From Tetradesmus obliquus (Eukaryota; Chlorophyta; Chlorophyceae; Sphaeropleales; Scenedesmaceae), in assembly GCA_030272155.1 (NCBI GenBank), contig CP126204.1:2967501-3031500 (forward strand): DNA of 64,000 bases, written 5' to 3'. Of the stretch, positions 39,920 through 53,420 are shown one piece after another. Each line of letters opens with the position of its first letter. The stretch's first letter is position 1. Under the pieces are notes generated by a model. The model did not search any database and was not told the origin of the DNA. It saw only the letters and a program-made list of their open reading frames with translations. The translations under genes were made by a program, and so were the position numbers.

Positions 39920-40591
39920 CACAGTTTGAGGACAGCTCACGGTGTGGACTGGTATGCTGATAAGCCGCGCACCAAAAGCAAGATGCACAGGAATTTGAGC
40001 ATTGCAGAGCCGACTGGTCAGCAGAAATGCTGCAGGGTAGCACCTGACTTGCAGCAAGCAACTGGCAAGCAGGAATCCCTGACATCAACACTGTCAGCAT
40101 AAGCATCAACAAGTCAAGTATGATGGCACTTGCAACACATGCACCGTAGCGCCCCAGGCACTCACCATAGTCTCATACTTGGCCTGTTCACCAGTAGGGA
40201 TCTCCACCAAGGTGTTGAAAGTAACACTGCCGTCGGCAGCCACTGTCAGGTCCAGAGGCACATCATGCCAGGCTGACATGTTTGACCCAGTTGAGGCGTT
40301 GACCAGCTGCAGGGAGTAATCTAGGGTGCCTGGCTTCCCGGTGATGTTGGTGGTATAGCCTTGCAGGAAACTGAAGTTGCCGTTTCCTGCAAAGGCCTGG
40401 GCGCTGTAGGGCTGGCTGAGCGGGGAAGGGGCCAGAGTGGGTGTACTGCTGCCAGCAGCAGCTGGCGAAGGAGCATTTGCTGCAGGAGATGGGGACTGCT
40501 GCAGCATGTGCCGCACGGCAGACGTCGGTGCAACCAGGGCTGCGAGCAGCAGCAGGGCCATGCCTGACATCGACGTTGTGCTGGCTGTCAT
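37213..40591 (-). CDS. Secreted family I inorganic pyrophosphatase
   Basis: Hydrolyses pyrophosphate to phosphate. Exon 1 (40591-40166) encodes a signal peptide (MALLLLAALVAPTSA), a Ser/Pro/Ala-rich stem and N-glycosylation sequons (NFS, NIT, NAS, NMS), then SAWHDVPLDL and FNTLVEIPTGEQAKYETM. Later exons give KRGNPIKQDELDI (39835), NYGGLPQTWSNSNISDAVTG with FPGDNDPLDVLDI (39270-39160, the family I signature with its Asp residues), LGALGMIDSNESDWKVIVIN (38705), LTSILEFYANYKQAEK with DYYHGRDATLQ (37985-37745), and VIRRHQQDYEWLLAGNCGSK ending KKSE-stop at 37213. All catalytic motifs seem intact. The signal peptide and many sequons suggest passage through the secretory pathway, unlike the usual cytosolic, plastid or mitochondrial forms. 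A vacuolar or extracellular phosphate-scavenging role is inferred. Confidence 0.87.
38450..39510 (-). repeat. Echo copies of three pyrophosphatase exon ends
   Basis: gccagggggtctgc, inside the NAADPLAATYND exon, occurs at about 38462 and 38630. The exon end GVYRVK with its flank (gcagtgcacagca-cactctg) occurs at about 38990-39040 and 39085-39135. The segment for GPSRGNYGGLPQ has a weak copy at about 39470-39500. Confidence 0.7.
39846..39918. repeat. (CAG)n tract in a pyrophosphatase intron
   Basis: About 22 CAG units follow directly upstream (sense strand) of the acceptor of exon SSKRGNPIKQDE. On the sense strand this reads (CTG)n ending in ctgcag. Confidence 0.9.
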
Positions 40592-41152
40592 TTTGCTGCT
40601 GCTGTCCTGAGTTGACTCTGGACGGTGCTGCGTGGTGCAATGGTTCGAGTGCTGATCGTCCTGAAGCTAAATAGCTTGTTTGCGTTCCCAATGACATATT
40701 CCGTGCTCCGAGAGAATGTCTCCGCCGGCCAACGTTGAACGTTGGCAAGGCGCAGGCATCTCGCCATCAGTTCTGGCACATTACACCCTCCAGCGGTCGG
40801 AGGTTTTTGAATAACATTCTCATGCGTAATATTCATGCAATAATGCAACTGATGCCGGCAAACACCTACTTAATCAGCGTGCTTGTGCAAGAGTGTACTT
40901 GACAGTCAGTTATTGTCACACCTGGTGACTGATCACACTCCATCTTTAGGGACCAGCAACGTGTTGCAAGCTGTTGGCTTTACTGATGTAATTACCGTAA
41001 AGCGAAGTTGCGTAGCAGGCTAGCTCTGCGTGCAGCGTTATCTGGCATACAGCCGTTCCATCACAGGCGTACGCTGCAAGGATTAAAGCTCCCTAAATCA
41101 CACACGTTCAAATATATTTACGGTTGAATTTTTGTCAGCGTTGCACTTAGCT
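40592..41152. promoter_or_regulatory. Divergent promoter between pyrophosphatase and mL46
   Basis: 561 bp between opposite start codons. A TATA-like aatatattta lies at 41111-41120, about 33 bp before the mL46 ATG, so either the 5' UTR is very short or the element is not used. Confidence 0.5.
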
Positions 41153-41329
41153 ATGGCCTTCGCCGGTAGATCAGTGCTGCAGCAGCTGGTGTCACAGCAG
41201 CGAGCTCTTCAAGCAGCTCTGTCAGGCAATCTGCTGCAGCCGGCCGCTGGATGGTCAGTGTTAGAAACACAGCAACAGGCGTACAGCACCAGCAGTGAGA
41301 GCAGCCGGGTGAGGACCGGATTCCACATG

Positions 41330-41370
<41 letters not shown>

Positions 41371-43037
41371 AGCACTGCTGCTGTAGCACGCCACTAGCAG
41401 CAGCTGCTGCTCACATCCACGTAACTGTGCAGGCAGCAGAGTCTCCCAGGCGACCTAGGCCATCAATCTTCGCTGCTTGTGTGTTGGAGCGGCTGCCGGT
41501 GCGTGCAGTGCAAGCAGCAGGGAATAAGATTTGCGCAGCCAGCAGGATATGCTGTTGTCAGTGGTGCCCTGGCCTTTTGCTGCCACAACAAGTGAAACAA
41601 GTAACTACAGCAAGCACGAACACGAGAATTCGAGCAGCTGAAGAGCGTGCTGCGCAAGTGACTGCAGGCTGCAGTCGCGCTGTGTGTTGCCAGCCAAAGC
41701 AGCATCTGATTTGCACCGCTGCGCCTGCAGCTGTGCGCGCACTTGCACTTGGACTGCTAAAGTCACTGTGGTTCTATGTACTGCATGTCGTGGTCAGCAA
41801 CTACTGTTTACAGAACCTGGATGTGTTTTGCGTTGAGCAGGTGGTGAAGTCGCCTCCTCCTGCATGGGAGGCAGAATACAAAGCATGGACGCAGCTCAGG
41901 CAGATGAACGAGCAGCTCATCAAGCAGTACCCTGCCCTGGTGCGCGCGTAACAGCGGGAGGCTTGCTTCTGCGTGGCATCATTTCTGCGGCATTTTGCAG
42001 CGAGGGAAGGGTGCACAACGGATGTGCGTCACAAACAGCTGCGCATACTTATTGTTTTATGCAGCAGTGTGTGTTGAAGGTAATCCAGATTGAACACAAC
42101 TGGTAACCAGCAGCCGCGGCATGAGCAGCAGCAGCAGCGGCAAGTTGCATTGTGACTCAGCACATGCTGCTGCTGTGCTCACATGCGTGCTGCTGCGTGC
42201 TGAGTGCAGGACAAGAAGCAGAAAACACGAGATGACTCAGAGCAGGTGAGATTTCTGGGCTGACAAGTCATTTCTAGCATTGCACACTCATAATGAGCAG
42301 CAGTCACCACTTGCTCTTCACATCACTGCTGCTTGCCATAAGTCAGCAGTCTTTGGTTGCAACGGCATTGGCTTACAGTGCTGGCGGCTTGTCAATTTCG
42401 GGACGCAAGCTTGGGCACAATGAGTTGGGCTTGAAACGTACTTACATACGTGCTGCTTCTCCACTTCATCTGGCACTGCCGCACGCATGAGCAACAGCCT
42501 CGAACACCGAAGCATATCACCAGCAGTACCTCAATTTGTGCCGCACTGAATTGTTTGTGTCTGCTCGTGCAGGGGGAGCTGAAGCTGGTGCCGACTGTGA
42601 CAAAGGCAGACGAATCTGGTGCTGTCAGGTGCGCTGGTAACCAGCAAGGCACCTAGTGCAAGCAATCGGCATACAATCAATCTAAGGCATGAGCAGGGCA
42701 GTTGCTGCGCACACTGCAGATCCAGCACTGCCACCCTAGCAGCCTGCGCAGTACAGCTGAAAGTGTCCAGCCATGCAGCGCATTGCAGGGAACACACCAC
42801 ATTATTGCAGGCACACTGTCGCCCAAGGCATGCAGGGATGTTGCATAAGGCGTGCGCTTGCACCGCTCTCCAGCATATGCTAATGCCTCTGCAAACCCAA
42901 AGGTCTGGTATCATACATCTTGTGCTTTCACAGCCGGTATCACTGAACATGCTGCTGTTCCTGCCTTGACTTGCATATGCAGCACCATGAAGCGGCGCTT
43001 AGCAGACAAGCTGGTGCTGCTGGTCAAGGCACGCAAC

Positions 43038-43078
<41 letters not shown>

Positions 43079-43470
43079 CAGTGCATCAGGTGCAGCAGCA
43101 GCAGCAGCAGCAGCAACGGCAGCAGCAGGCCAGGCAGTGTGGACCTTCCCCACTGCTGCCCATACAGCTGGCGAGAGCATTAGGGAGGCAGCTGAGAGGG
43201 CTCTGAAGGAGGCCATCGGGCCCTCTCAGGCGAGGCATTTGAACGAGAGTGCAGCAGTTTGATGTACAGTGTTTGGGTGAACATGCGCAGGTTCATGTTC
43301 CTTTTGTGTCCCTGCAATCAGAGATCGCGCTTGTGGGTGCGCTCTTCAACACGCATATTCGTTGAGAGTTTGTATGTGCGTGCGTGACTTCTGCTTGGAT
43401 GAATATTTGTGAGCTCCTCACACTGCTTTCGTGACCGCCTACTGCATGCCCGTGTTGTGTTTGAATTCTG

Positions 43471-43523
<53 letters not shown>

Positions 43524-43866
43524 CTGCCCTCAGGTGTACTTTGTGGGCAACTCCCCGATGGCCCACCTCGACCTGAGATCAATCTCTAGCAGCAGCAGCA
43601 GCAGCAGCAGCAGCGCTGCCGCGGGCAGCCCCTCAGCGTCAACTGCTGACGCAGCACCCAGCAGCAACGGCAGCAGCAGCAGCAACATCAGCAAGCGGCC
43701 TGCTGCGCGTGTGTTCTTTCATCTGGCTCAGGTGGTGAATGACCCTTGGGAAGTGAGCTTGCAGGACAGTAGCAGCGCCTCGGAGTTTGCCTGGGTGGGC
43801 AAGGAGGAGGTTGGGCAGTACCTGCAGGATGAGGCGCTGCTTGCGCTGGCACGCAAGATGCTGTGA
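41153..43866 (+). CDS. MRPL46: Mitochondrial ribosomal protein mL46 (NUDIX-like)
   Basis: Component of the large mitoribosomal subunit. The ATG at 41153 opens a presequence-like MAFAGRSVLQQLVSQQRALQ, without acidic residues at the start. Exons give IFAACVLERLP (41465-41500; the family's conserved start), SPPPAWEAEYKAWTQLRQMN (41845), KKQKTRDDSEQ (42211-42246), GELKLVPTVTKADESGAV (42573-42627), MKRRLADKLVLLVKA, a poly-Ala insertion, then VWTFPTAAHTAGESIREAAE with RALKEAIGPSQ (NUDIX-like helix, to 43230), and the last exon VYFVGNSPMAHLDLRS (43533) through ARVFFHLAQVVNDPWEVSLQ to the stop at 43866. The order matches mL46. Poly-Ala and poly-Ser insertions come from CAG/CTG expansion. Confidence 0.82.
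43465..43525 (+). repeat. (CTG)n before the last mL46 exon
   Basis: About 17 CTG units precede the acceptor cctcag of the final exon. Other CTG/CAG tracts in this gene lie at 41331-41370 (intron), 43039-43078 (poly-Ala coding) and 43588-43614 (poly-Ser coding). Confidence 0.9.
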
Positions 43867-44118
43867 AGCCCTCGCATCAGTCTATCAGTCACTCAGACGA
43901 GGTGTGCCGCCAGGTTTTGTTTGAAGCTGTTTCGTGACGCGTGCAGCAGTTATCTGTGTCTCCAGCAGGCAGTTCTGCAGTGTTGTGCTGGCAGGCCCCT
44001 AGCATATCAGCCTGTGGAAGAGCAGCAGCGCGTCTGTGTTTGCCTGGGCTTGCAAAGGGGAGCTGCGGCAGTACCTGCAGGACGAGGCGCTGCTCGCGCT
44101 GGCACGCATGATGTTGTG
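43766..44118 (+). repeat. 3' echo of the mL46 terminal coding exon
   Basis: The end of the gene (GQYLQDEALLALARKML-stop, 43766-43866) is repeated about 240 bp downstream (about 44010-44117) as LRQYLQDEALLALARMML, ending tgtg instead of tgtga. It lies between the stop and the TGTAA signal, so it would be in the 3' UTR. Confidence 0.88.
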
Positions 44119-44233
44119 TTGCCGTCATTCGTGTCATCTCAAGACACCAATGGGCTCACCGCACGCTTGTTGCTGACTGCAGCAGTGACATACACATCAA
44201 GTTGGCTGGTGCAACTTCCAGAGTGCAACACAG

Positions 44234-44238
44234 TGTAA
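44234..44238 (+). terminator. TGTAA poly(A) signal for mL46
   Basis: cagTGTAAcat, 370 bp after the mL46 stop and just beyond the C-terminal echo. Confidence 0.5.
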
Positions 44239-44244
44239 CATCTT

Positions 44245-46320
44245 GGCTGGTGCATACGAACGGATTGGTGCAAGCTCCAGATATCGATGAGAGGGACCCC
44301 GCGTGCACGCCCTGACATAACACAACTTGGTATATTGCGCTGGCCAGCGCCGCACGGATTAGCGCTGAAGCATGAAGGACAGTAAGCTGCAAGGCTGTAC
44401 TGCTCCTTTAGGACATGTGCTGCGGCCGCAACTGCCAGAACATAGTATGTTACAAGCTTCAAACGGATTCAAATCCTGCTGACAAGGCACGTTTGCAAAA
44501 GCAAAACAGCCAACCACTGGCTGGTGGGACTCAGTCCCTGCAGGCTGCAAGTGAGCCCAACTGCGCTGCAATCATGATGACTGCGCACGTCACACCTACA
44601 AAGATGGGGGTACTAGCTGAGCTCAGCATGCACACCCTGGTGCAAAGAAACATGGTTGAAGCATGGGCTGTTTAGGCCGCAATGCCCTGCGGACTAGCAT
44701 GCGTACCAAGCAAGTGGCATGTATGGGGTACAGCTTAACCTAAGTGGAAGGTAGCACGTCCTGAGGTAGCAATAGGCGCCATTTATCATGCAACCCGAAG
44801 CTCACATAAACCAAAACTCACCAATATGCATGCGTTATTGACAACCTTCAAGCCAGTACAATCTATTGTGTCGTAAACGAGGTGGAAAAGGTGTAAGACC
44901 CTACTCTTGGCCAAACAAAAGCCTCACAAAAGCATGTTCGATGCAAAAAGGATAGTGCCTCTGATCGGCACTTCAGCGCACACCTTGCACCTCAGCTGCA
45001 ACCGCATGCACCCTTGTTGCCACCAAGAGCAAGCAGATGTGCATGGTATGTAATCACACAACGGTTGTTGAGCATGCTGTGTTGTCGGCAGTCCCAAAAC
45101 ATCAACTAGCAAGGCGTGGTAACATCATCATGATGTTCATGTGCATCTGCGTAACATCTACATGCAATCGCCGCAAAGCGCGCCACACTGTGGCATGCAA
45201 TGGGATAAGCCAGCCACGGCTGGACTGATGCATGTGAGAAATCCAAGACGTCATTGCTGAGACCCATGCATGCCTGCAGCAAATGCAATTGATCAGATTC
45301 AGCAGTTGCGCACCCGCTGTGACTGAAGCCGGGTGCAGCTACAACCGCTGCACAACTGCGCACAAAGATCACAACTTCACTGTTCCAAAGCAACAGCATG
45401 AGGACAAACTACAGCATAACTTCGAACCGAGAGGCATTGAGCACGCACTAAGCCATGTGCAGCATGAGCAGTTCATGCGACCCCTGTTCATAATCAAACG
45501 GACCGCATCCATACACCAACACAACCAAATGCCATTGGTTTGTTTGTAGCCACTGTGAGATGCCGGTGTAGTGGTGTGCAGTACTCATGCCTTTGATGAT
45601 GATCCGTCACTGAGCCCAAAACGGTATCCACAAGTATCTCAGCCTGCAACGGGACATGGTCCTCAATCAGCGGTCTCATACGCAACATTGTGTGAGCACA
45701 AGGTTGATTGCACATTAGTCATGCCACAGCTGTGGCCCAGTCCAGGCTGAGAACGTCTTTAGTAAAGATAGCTGCGACTGAGATTGCTGCCAGCAGGCGA
45801 ACCCCTCGAAATTACATCTTGTGGAGGATGGGCACAGTGCGTGTTTGATACTCAGAGTGTAGCGTGACGATCCTGCAACTGAGCAGGTCTTTTACGCTGT
45901 CAAGAATCAAACAGTGCAGATTTTGATGGAAAGTGGATGCCTGCTGTGTTGATGCCATGGATAGGCAGCATTCACACAGATGGCTGCCTTCCCATCGTTA
46001 TAATCATGACAGGCCACAGGCGCAGAGAAAGCCAGACACACCACTCGAAGCTATGTGGTGTATTTAGTTGTTGCCATCAAACAGTCAAACCAAGCTCATT
46101 GCAGCCTATCCAGAACAACTGGTCAGCGAGTCAAGCCGCCTTGGCCAAACCTACCACACGAATCTTGCTCATGGTCATCAGCACAGTCAGGCACACCCGG
46201 AGTTTATTGATCAGACAGGCAACATCACCATGGCAACCCTCAAATGGTTGGCACTGCTGTTTCCTGAGGTATGGTGTGCTTGGTGACCCTTTAGGCTGAC
46301 CCACTCATGTCTGTGGCGGG
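44245..46320. other. 2.1 kb without recognisable genes
   Basis: Short frames only, none resembling a family or joining into a plausible protein. Sequence is lower in CAG repeats than the surroundings. A T-arm-like ggattcaaatcc at 44471 does not belong to a foldable tRNA. Confidence 0.4.
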
Positions 46321-46323
46321 TCA

Positions 46324-49300
46324 CTAGCCGACCTGCGGCCGGCACTCATCATCCCAGGGGTCACCTGCAGTAATGGTGCACTTGCCCGGGCAGCCTGTTC
46401 CAGCGCAGGGAGACAGGGTCTGGTACCCAAGCGCCTTGACAGTGTTGACACAGTTGGACTGAGTAGGCGAGTAGCATGCGGGCACGTCGCAGCCAGACAC
46501 TTGCCGGTCAGTCACGTAGCAGGTGCACAAGTCGACACTCCAGCAGTCTGCAGTGGGAGGTGTGCAGCAACGCACAACAGCATGGCAGAGTGTTTTTGAG
46601 GGTGACTATAGAATCACAGCACATCTGCAAGGTTATGATATACTATCATGCATTATTGGTAAGTACATGACACAAAATTGGCCGTACTAACACGGTGGTT
46701 GATGTTATGACTAGCTAACTGAATCAAACTTTGCTGCACCGCAACATCACGCAGTGTGTTGCGGCCCAGCTTGAGCCTAAGCTTGAATTCGCTGCAAATG
46801 GTTCACAAACACAGCTTGTCCCTCCCCTTGCCAGCTACCGTAGCTATGGCATAGATACCTGTAGTTCAGGCCGTCTGGCTGCAGTGCTAGCACACACTTG
46901 ATATGCATGCGTTCGCTTGAAAAATATACATAGTTTGCATGCAATGACGAGTAGAGGTGAGACGCGTGCACCAAAAGAGGCACATTCAATGTAGCCCAAC
47001 AACTTTACTCCCCAGTTGTAGCTGTTGAGGCGAAGAGCAACTGCCAAGTGCGCTACTAGCTACTAGTGACTCACATCTACTGGAGTTTGTGAGGACGGGT
47101 GTGGGGCAAATATTCCAATTCTCGGCAGTGCAGGGTTCTGATGGTGGTGAAGGAGACGGGGATGGCAAAGCATGTGGGGGGCTTGGGGATGGTGATGGCG
47201 AGGGCATAGGGCTTGGCGATGGCGAGGGTTTTGGCGATGGTGAGGGCGAGGGTTGAGGGCTTGGTGACGGTGAGGGTTTTGGTGATGGTGAGGGTGAGGG
47301 TTTAGGGCTGGGTGACTGTGGTGGCTGTGGCGATGGCGATGGTGGTGCAGGTGATGGCGAGGGTGAAGCAACTGGGGGCTTTGGTGATGGTGAGGGGCTG
47401 GGGCTGGGTGGTGGTGACGGCTTGGGTGACGGTGAGGGCGAGGGTTTAGGGCTTGGAGAGCTTAGTGGGACGGGGATATTAGGTGAGCAGTTAGGACCTC
47501 CACCCTTGCGCACGCACTCCTCCCAATCCTGGTTTAACGTACAGAAGTTTATGCATCCATGTGGTTAGCAATCGGTGCATGTTGATGTCTCTGGTGCAGT
47601 ATTGTTTTCTGGCCAACATGCAGTTCAGGAGTGCAACAATGAATCAGAAGCGCGCTTGCAAGTGTGATGCATGGATAACACTGTGAGATACAGCTGTCAT
47701 GCAACAACATGGATGTGCTTGGTCAGGCAGCTCTTGCAGCAAGTGCTTCAGACGCCTTATCAGCAATAGCTGTGACAGCATTGTATGCCACAATGCGCAC
47801 CGGTGGAGCAGGCATCTCTAATTGGTTCCAACACCAGCTGAACTTGAACCCAGTGATGAAGTTGTCTTGACCATTTGACACCTCATCGCCCAAGATCCCT
47901 GCAGATGCCATGCAGAGCAATAGGTTGTTGTCAGATAGGTTGCTGAGGATCACAGGGAGACCGTTGACGGTCACCTCACTGAGTCAGTGATCACACAGTC
48001 TACATAGTAGTACTAACAGTGTGACTGTCCACTTGACGTAAAGTAGAGAAGCAGCTCAGCAAGTTGCCACAAGCTAGTAATCAAACCATGTTTGCTGTCA
48101 ACTGCTTCTCAACTAGGCAGCAGCTCACCTGACACATCAATGTGGCACAGCCATGCATCATGGCCCGAGTCCACACCCACGTTGACGCTGGTGTCGATCA
48201 AGCCGTAGCCACCCTCAGCGGCACTGCAAATCATTTGCATACACATGCAGAACAGCCGCTCAAAACGGTTTTGTTCTGGCAACACAAAGTGCACGTCAGT
48301 AGGGCTGCTAGGTTGACGGCTGATCTGGTGCCAATCCGATTTGCATTTTTGTGGTCGTTTGTACATCGTTCAGCAGTGCCACACATGACTTGAGCACACC
48401 AAAATGGCTTCTTGGGGTCCAACCAGACTGCTGCCTACCGAGGTGCTACTGGCCAACGGCATTGAGCAGTCCCAAACCCGATTCAAGCAAATGATGTCCA
48501 CTGGACAGCCAGTGTTGCTCACCTTCATCAATGGATACACAGGCTCCGAGGTTGATGAAGTTGCCTTGTCACAACACAAGTTGTGTTCAACACAGCAATA
48601 TAAGCTGCCTTCAGAGTAGGGCGACCGCCGCACTGAGGCTGCAATTTGCATCACACATCGCACATTCTACGGCAAACCGTTTGCCAGGTGACTCACCTTG
48701 GAATGAACGTTTTGTCAATACCAGCCTGGACAGCATCAGGGGCCAGGCTGGGGCCTCCGGGGGCATCACCACATGTCACGTTGTAGGCTGGCGTCACTGT
48801 CCAGTCTGTCTCATTCACGTTTGAAACGAAAAAGGTGATGCCGCGCATAACGAAGCTCTTGTCTGGCACCTGTGGTCACACTAGCAGATTATGCTCAAGA
48901 TGTGAGCAACACAACACTGTTTTAGTGAAACTGTGATGAAAAACGATTGCGGACGCCGAAGGCTTCAGAGAATGACAAGAGTAGAAGAACCAAATGCAAG
49001 AGGCTACAAATTAAACAGTACACCACATTGAAGATGGCTCAGCTCAGCTTCAGTGAAGATGGCGCCACCCACTTACGGAAAGCTAGTGTACAATGACATG
49101 TTCTATGTAAAACTAGCATTGACAGCATGTCAATGCCGAGCAACATTAACCTACTCAGTAGCGGCCGCTCTAGTAGAGCTGCTAATCATGTAATTTGCCA
49201 ATTCACAACGTACCTTGGTTTCCCAGTTTGGATTGAAGTATACGTTGCTCAGGTCGTGCACACCAACAGCACCAGTGATGAGCCGCCCTGGTTTGAGCTT

Positions 49301-52300
49301 AATTTCACACCATTGAAGTACTGTTGATGGCATGGTCGTCGTCGGGTCGGCCCCCGCCCAGTGAGGCGTAAACAACTGATCCCCAGACGTGTAGTTCACA
49401 CCTGGCAAGAACACAGCAAATGACGCAACATGTGTTCAATCATTGACTACGGTGGTTCAGTGGGGACCACCTGCACTTCTTCACTCATCAAGAACCCGGT
49501 TCATCGAGAAAGTTTCTTTGATGACCACTCAGTGGTGCTCATCATAGGTTGACTAGCTGGTGAGCTGTTCAACAGCCGACGGTCGTGCTTCCTTCTGCAA
49601 CCCTTCCAATCGACCTCACATAGCAGGGTCAGGATTGCATCACTGATGCCATGTGGCTTGTAACAGCGCTGCTTGATGTCACAAGGGTAAAACTTTTGAT
49701 CAATCGAATGGTTGTAAATAACAGATCTAGTATAGATGCAGCTGAGCTGGACGCACGAAACCAAAACCGTTCGCAGGCTGCATGTGGCTTAAACAGTTTA
49801 TGGGCATGCAAATGTGTTGCCGCAACAAACATTGTGCCTCAGTTGGCACTTAGCAGAGAACAGTTACTAGCACCCAACAAATAAGTTGTTGGTGCAAGCT
49901 CTGTTGCCTAAGGCCAGGTCTTGCATCGCACGTCCCCTTAAAACAGAGAGATGATGTAGGCCTCGCATGATGCATGCGATGTGCATGGCTGATGTGGTGA
50001 GCATACACGCCAGCAGCATGCTCAATCGCGGGCGCCGCATGCCGCATGCCGCACATGATGGCATGATGTATGCGTTTCAAGACAGCACCAACATTCAAAG
50101 TTGGTGCCGCAATGATTGCGGCGGAAGCCGGCTGACGCGCCACACAAACTACTTGTGTGCGGACGTCACACCACCATAATTTGCGAAACATTTGCTTTGT
50201 GACACTGCCACGCACCTTGCCAATTGATGCATCGGTGTACAGTGCAATGCTGGCAGCTGTTGTGCCAGCTTGTCTGTTGCCTCAATCACTTTCTTGTCGA
50301 TAAGGTCCTTCACCTGCATAAACATTGTGCATGGTAGTTTTTAAAATGCCACTGCAAGAACAAGTTCTGTGCTGGCATCTGTTTCTTTTTTGAGAGCAGC
50401 AAATGGGTGCTAATATCAGCAGCGTCAGGCTGAAGCAGCCGTGAAGGCCGCATCTACTGTTGCTATTGCTGCTTCTGTTGTTGTTGTTGCTGCTGTTGTT
50501 AACAACTAACATGTTGCTACTGATGTAGCTGCTGCTGATGCTGCTGCTTTATCTCTTATTGTTGTTGTTGTTGCTGCTGCTGTTGCTGCTACTACTGTTG
50601 TCGTTACTGTTGTTGTTGCTGTTGTTGTTGCTGCTGCTGTTGCTGCTGCTGATGCTGATGCTCCTGCAGGTGGTGGTATTGTTTCTGCTTCTGTTGATGT
50701 TTATGCTATTGTTGCTCCTGCTACCGCTGTAGCGGCAGTAAGCGCTTAGGCATTTCTTGCACTGTGACGCTATGCGGTGGCTGACTCGCGAGCATGCATT
50801 CATTGTCAATTGAACAATTCTTTCAGCAGGATGTTGGGGATATTGCTGCAGGCTGAAGGTCTGCAGTAGCGCCCAAAGTGCTGCCAGCGGGTGAATGCTA
50901 GCCTAGGGTGTATGCACAAGCCCATCCAAAACAACCAGGCTAACTTTTGAGAGGAATCATATCATCTCACCAAGGGCCCGCTGAAGATAAAAACAACATG
51001 TATACTTTTGGTGATTGCTCTTTGCATGGCTGCCGACGTTGCACAGCCTAGGATTGGCGACCGCAATGGCTGCCTGATGAGCACCGCCGCACTCTGGTGA
51101 CCTTGCTATCTGCTTACGCTATCAGAGAGGCACTCACACCTCTTGCTTGCCCTGGCCCAACAACGTAAGGGTTACACATCAGGCTGCTGAAGCATGCCCT
51201 TGATTCAAGCTCACCAGGCTGCTCATGGTGTGCTGAACCATTCAGCGTTGGCAACGCGGCACTGACTCACATGTTCAATGGTGACAGGTGGCGGGCCAGC
51301 CACGTCTGGCCAGAACAGATTGAGTATCACGCTGATGACAGCACCAGCTATTGGAAAGCCAGCGTTGATCAGATTTGGCATTTTTTCGATCAAATACTAC
51401 GAGAAGCAGTGGCAGCAGCAACAGCAGCAGCAAACATAGCATCAGTAGCGTCAGCAGCGGCAGCAGCAGCAACAAGAGCAAGAGTAACAACCCTCTGTGC
51501 GCTGTCGCACGTCTTTTGCAGCATTTACGCTGGCGGAGGACTTGCAAGCAAATGCTGAAGTCCATGCAACCATCCTTGCTATTAGGAGTCTTGTCAGTAG
51601 TTGCTGACTTCTTGCAAGCGCAGAACCTGCAGCATGTGCTGTTGCTAACTGATCACATTTGCAGTGGGCAGTGCAATGCCCACATTACGTGCAAGTGGTG
51701 CTGTGCACGTCTCACCTCTGATGCCTTTTGGACTATTTCACCAAGTGCAGTAGCACACGGCTCCTTTGAGACGCAGCCAAGCATGAACAGAGCCAACTGT
51801 AGGGTCCCACGTGTTGATGAATGCAGGTGTCAGCACCGTTGACCGACATACATTGACAGCCCATGCAATGGCAGCAGCGGCATCGGCAGCAGCAGCAGCA
51901 GCATGGGAATCAGACGCATGTCGTACACAACACAAGCTTGATAAACATTCAACCAGAAGAGCAGTGTACATTATAACACCACCCGAAAGCGAGAACAGGT
52001 TCAGATTTGCAATTGATATGTTGCTCATATATACCAGTGTCCAGGCCCTTGTCTTCCTTCAAAGCACACATGCAGCAGCAATTTAAACATTAGAGCAGGG
52101 GATGCCCTTGGTTTGTATCATTTGAATTTGAATCAAAGGCAGGTCGCTGGCCTTGGGCCTGCTGATGCAGCAACCGCACTTCACGTCCACCAACAGCCTT
52201 GAACACGGTGCATGCATGCAGCGCGCAAAAAGAGAAAATTCCATGGATCCAGCCTGCAAGCGCTCACTTGTTGTGAGGCTACACCTCCAGCTTTCACGCC

Positions 52301-52530
52301 TGCTTTGACCATGTCATCTGTGGCCGGGTGTATCGCACCAAGCTGTAGGGGAATGACGCCCTTGTCAAACTGTACAGAAGTGCACAACAGACAGCAGCAG
52401 CGGCAGCAGCAATGGCAGCAATCCGTCAGAAGTCAGCATGAGTAAGTTCGTATGAACTACCACCTTGGCATGCTGATCATTCATGTTGCGTTTGCCTGCT
52501 TGAATTCCCTGGCGGCTAGCGTAGACATTT

Positions 52531-52605
<75 letters not shown>

Positions 52606-53380
52606 GCGGCGGCAGCAGCCGCAGCAGCAGTAGCGACAGCAGTAACAGGAGCTGCAGCAGCGCTGCTGCGTTTCTTGCGTGCGTTAGCAGCAGGTGCTGA
52701 ATATGGTTTTATCTCACACCAGCCCTGAAACAGCTTGCACTTGTGCCAGGCTTCGAACCTGCATGCCTGCACAAAGTGCACCCACTGCAGTGCCATTGCA
52801 GCAGACACGCGAAGGAAAACCGCCGCTACACCATTCCAACAGAAACTTGTACTTGCCTTTGGGATCCGCCCAAGGCTGAACCAGCCATGGTCACTGACAA
52901 GGATGGACAGGTTGCGGCACCCTTGCTCCAGGTGGTAGGGCTTGGGGTACAGGTCCTTGCGCATGTTCTTCCACTGCAGCTCGGTCTGTTGTATCATAAA
53001 CTCTGCGTAGCTGTTGTTATTATTTGATGGTTTAGGGCTGGGTCTGGGGCTGGGGCTGGGACTTGGAGGGGGCGGCTTGCACCAGATGGGAGACCTGCAA
53101 GCGTGTAGCGGCATGCAGCATGCTGATGTCATACAACATTTAGCACATGTGCTAGATGAGGCTAACAGCGTGCCACCGCAGAGAGTGCACAGTGCATAGA
53201 AGGGCCTGCCGCCACACGACCGGGCAAACTACATGCTTGCCAAGGTTTACCAGTACAAGTAAGTCCCAGGATCCATTCAACGCTGCTGGCTTGCTATGTG
53301 GTGTGCGCACTGCAATATGCCGCACATGGAATGTGCTGACAGCTGATGCCACGGCTCAGGCAACAGACTGTACATGTCCA

Positions 53381-53420
<40 letters not shown>

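Noticed and set aside
44440-44510. T-arm-like ggattcaaatcc suggesting a tRNA gene
   Set aside because: No matching D-arm, anticodon arm or acceptor stem could be folded around it.
50538-50810. Poly-Leu and poly-Ser/Asn open frames
   Set aside because: Low-complexity TTG/CTG microsatellite with no neighbouring protein-like exon in phase.
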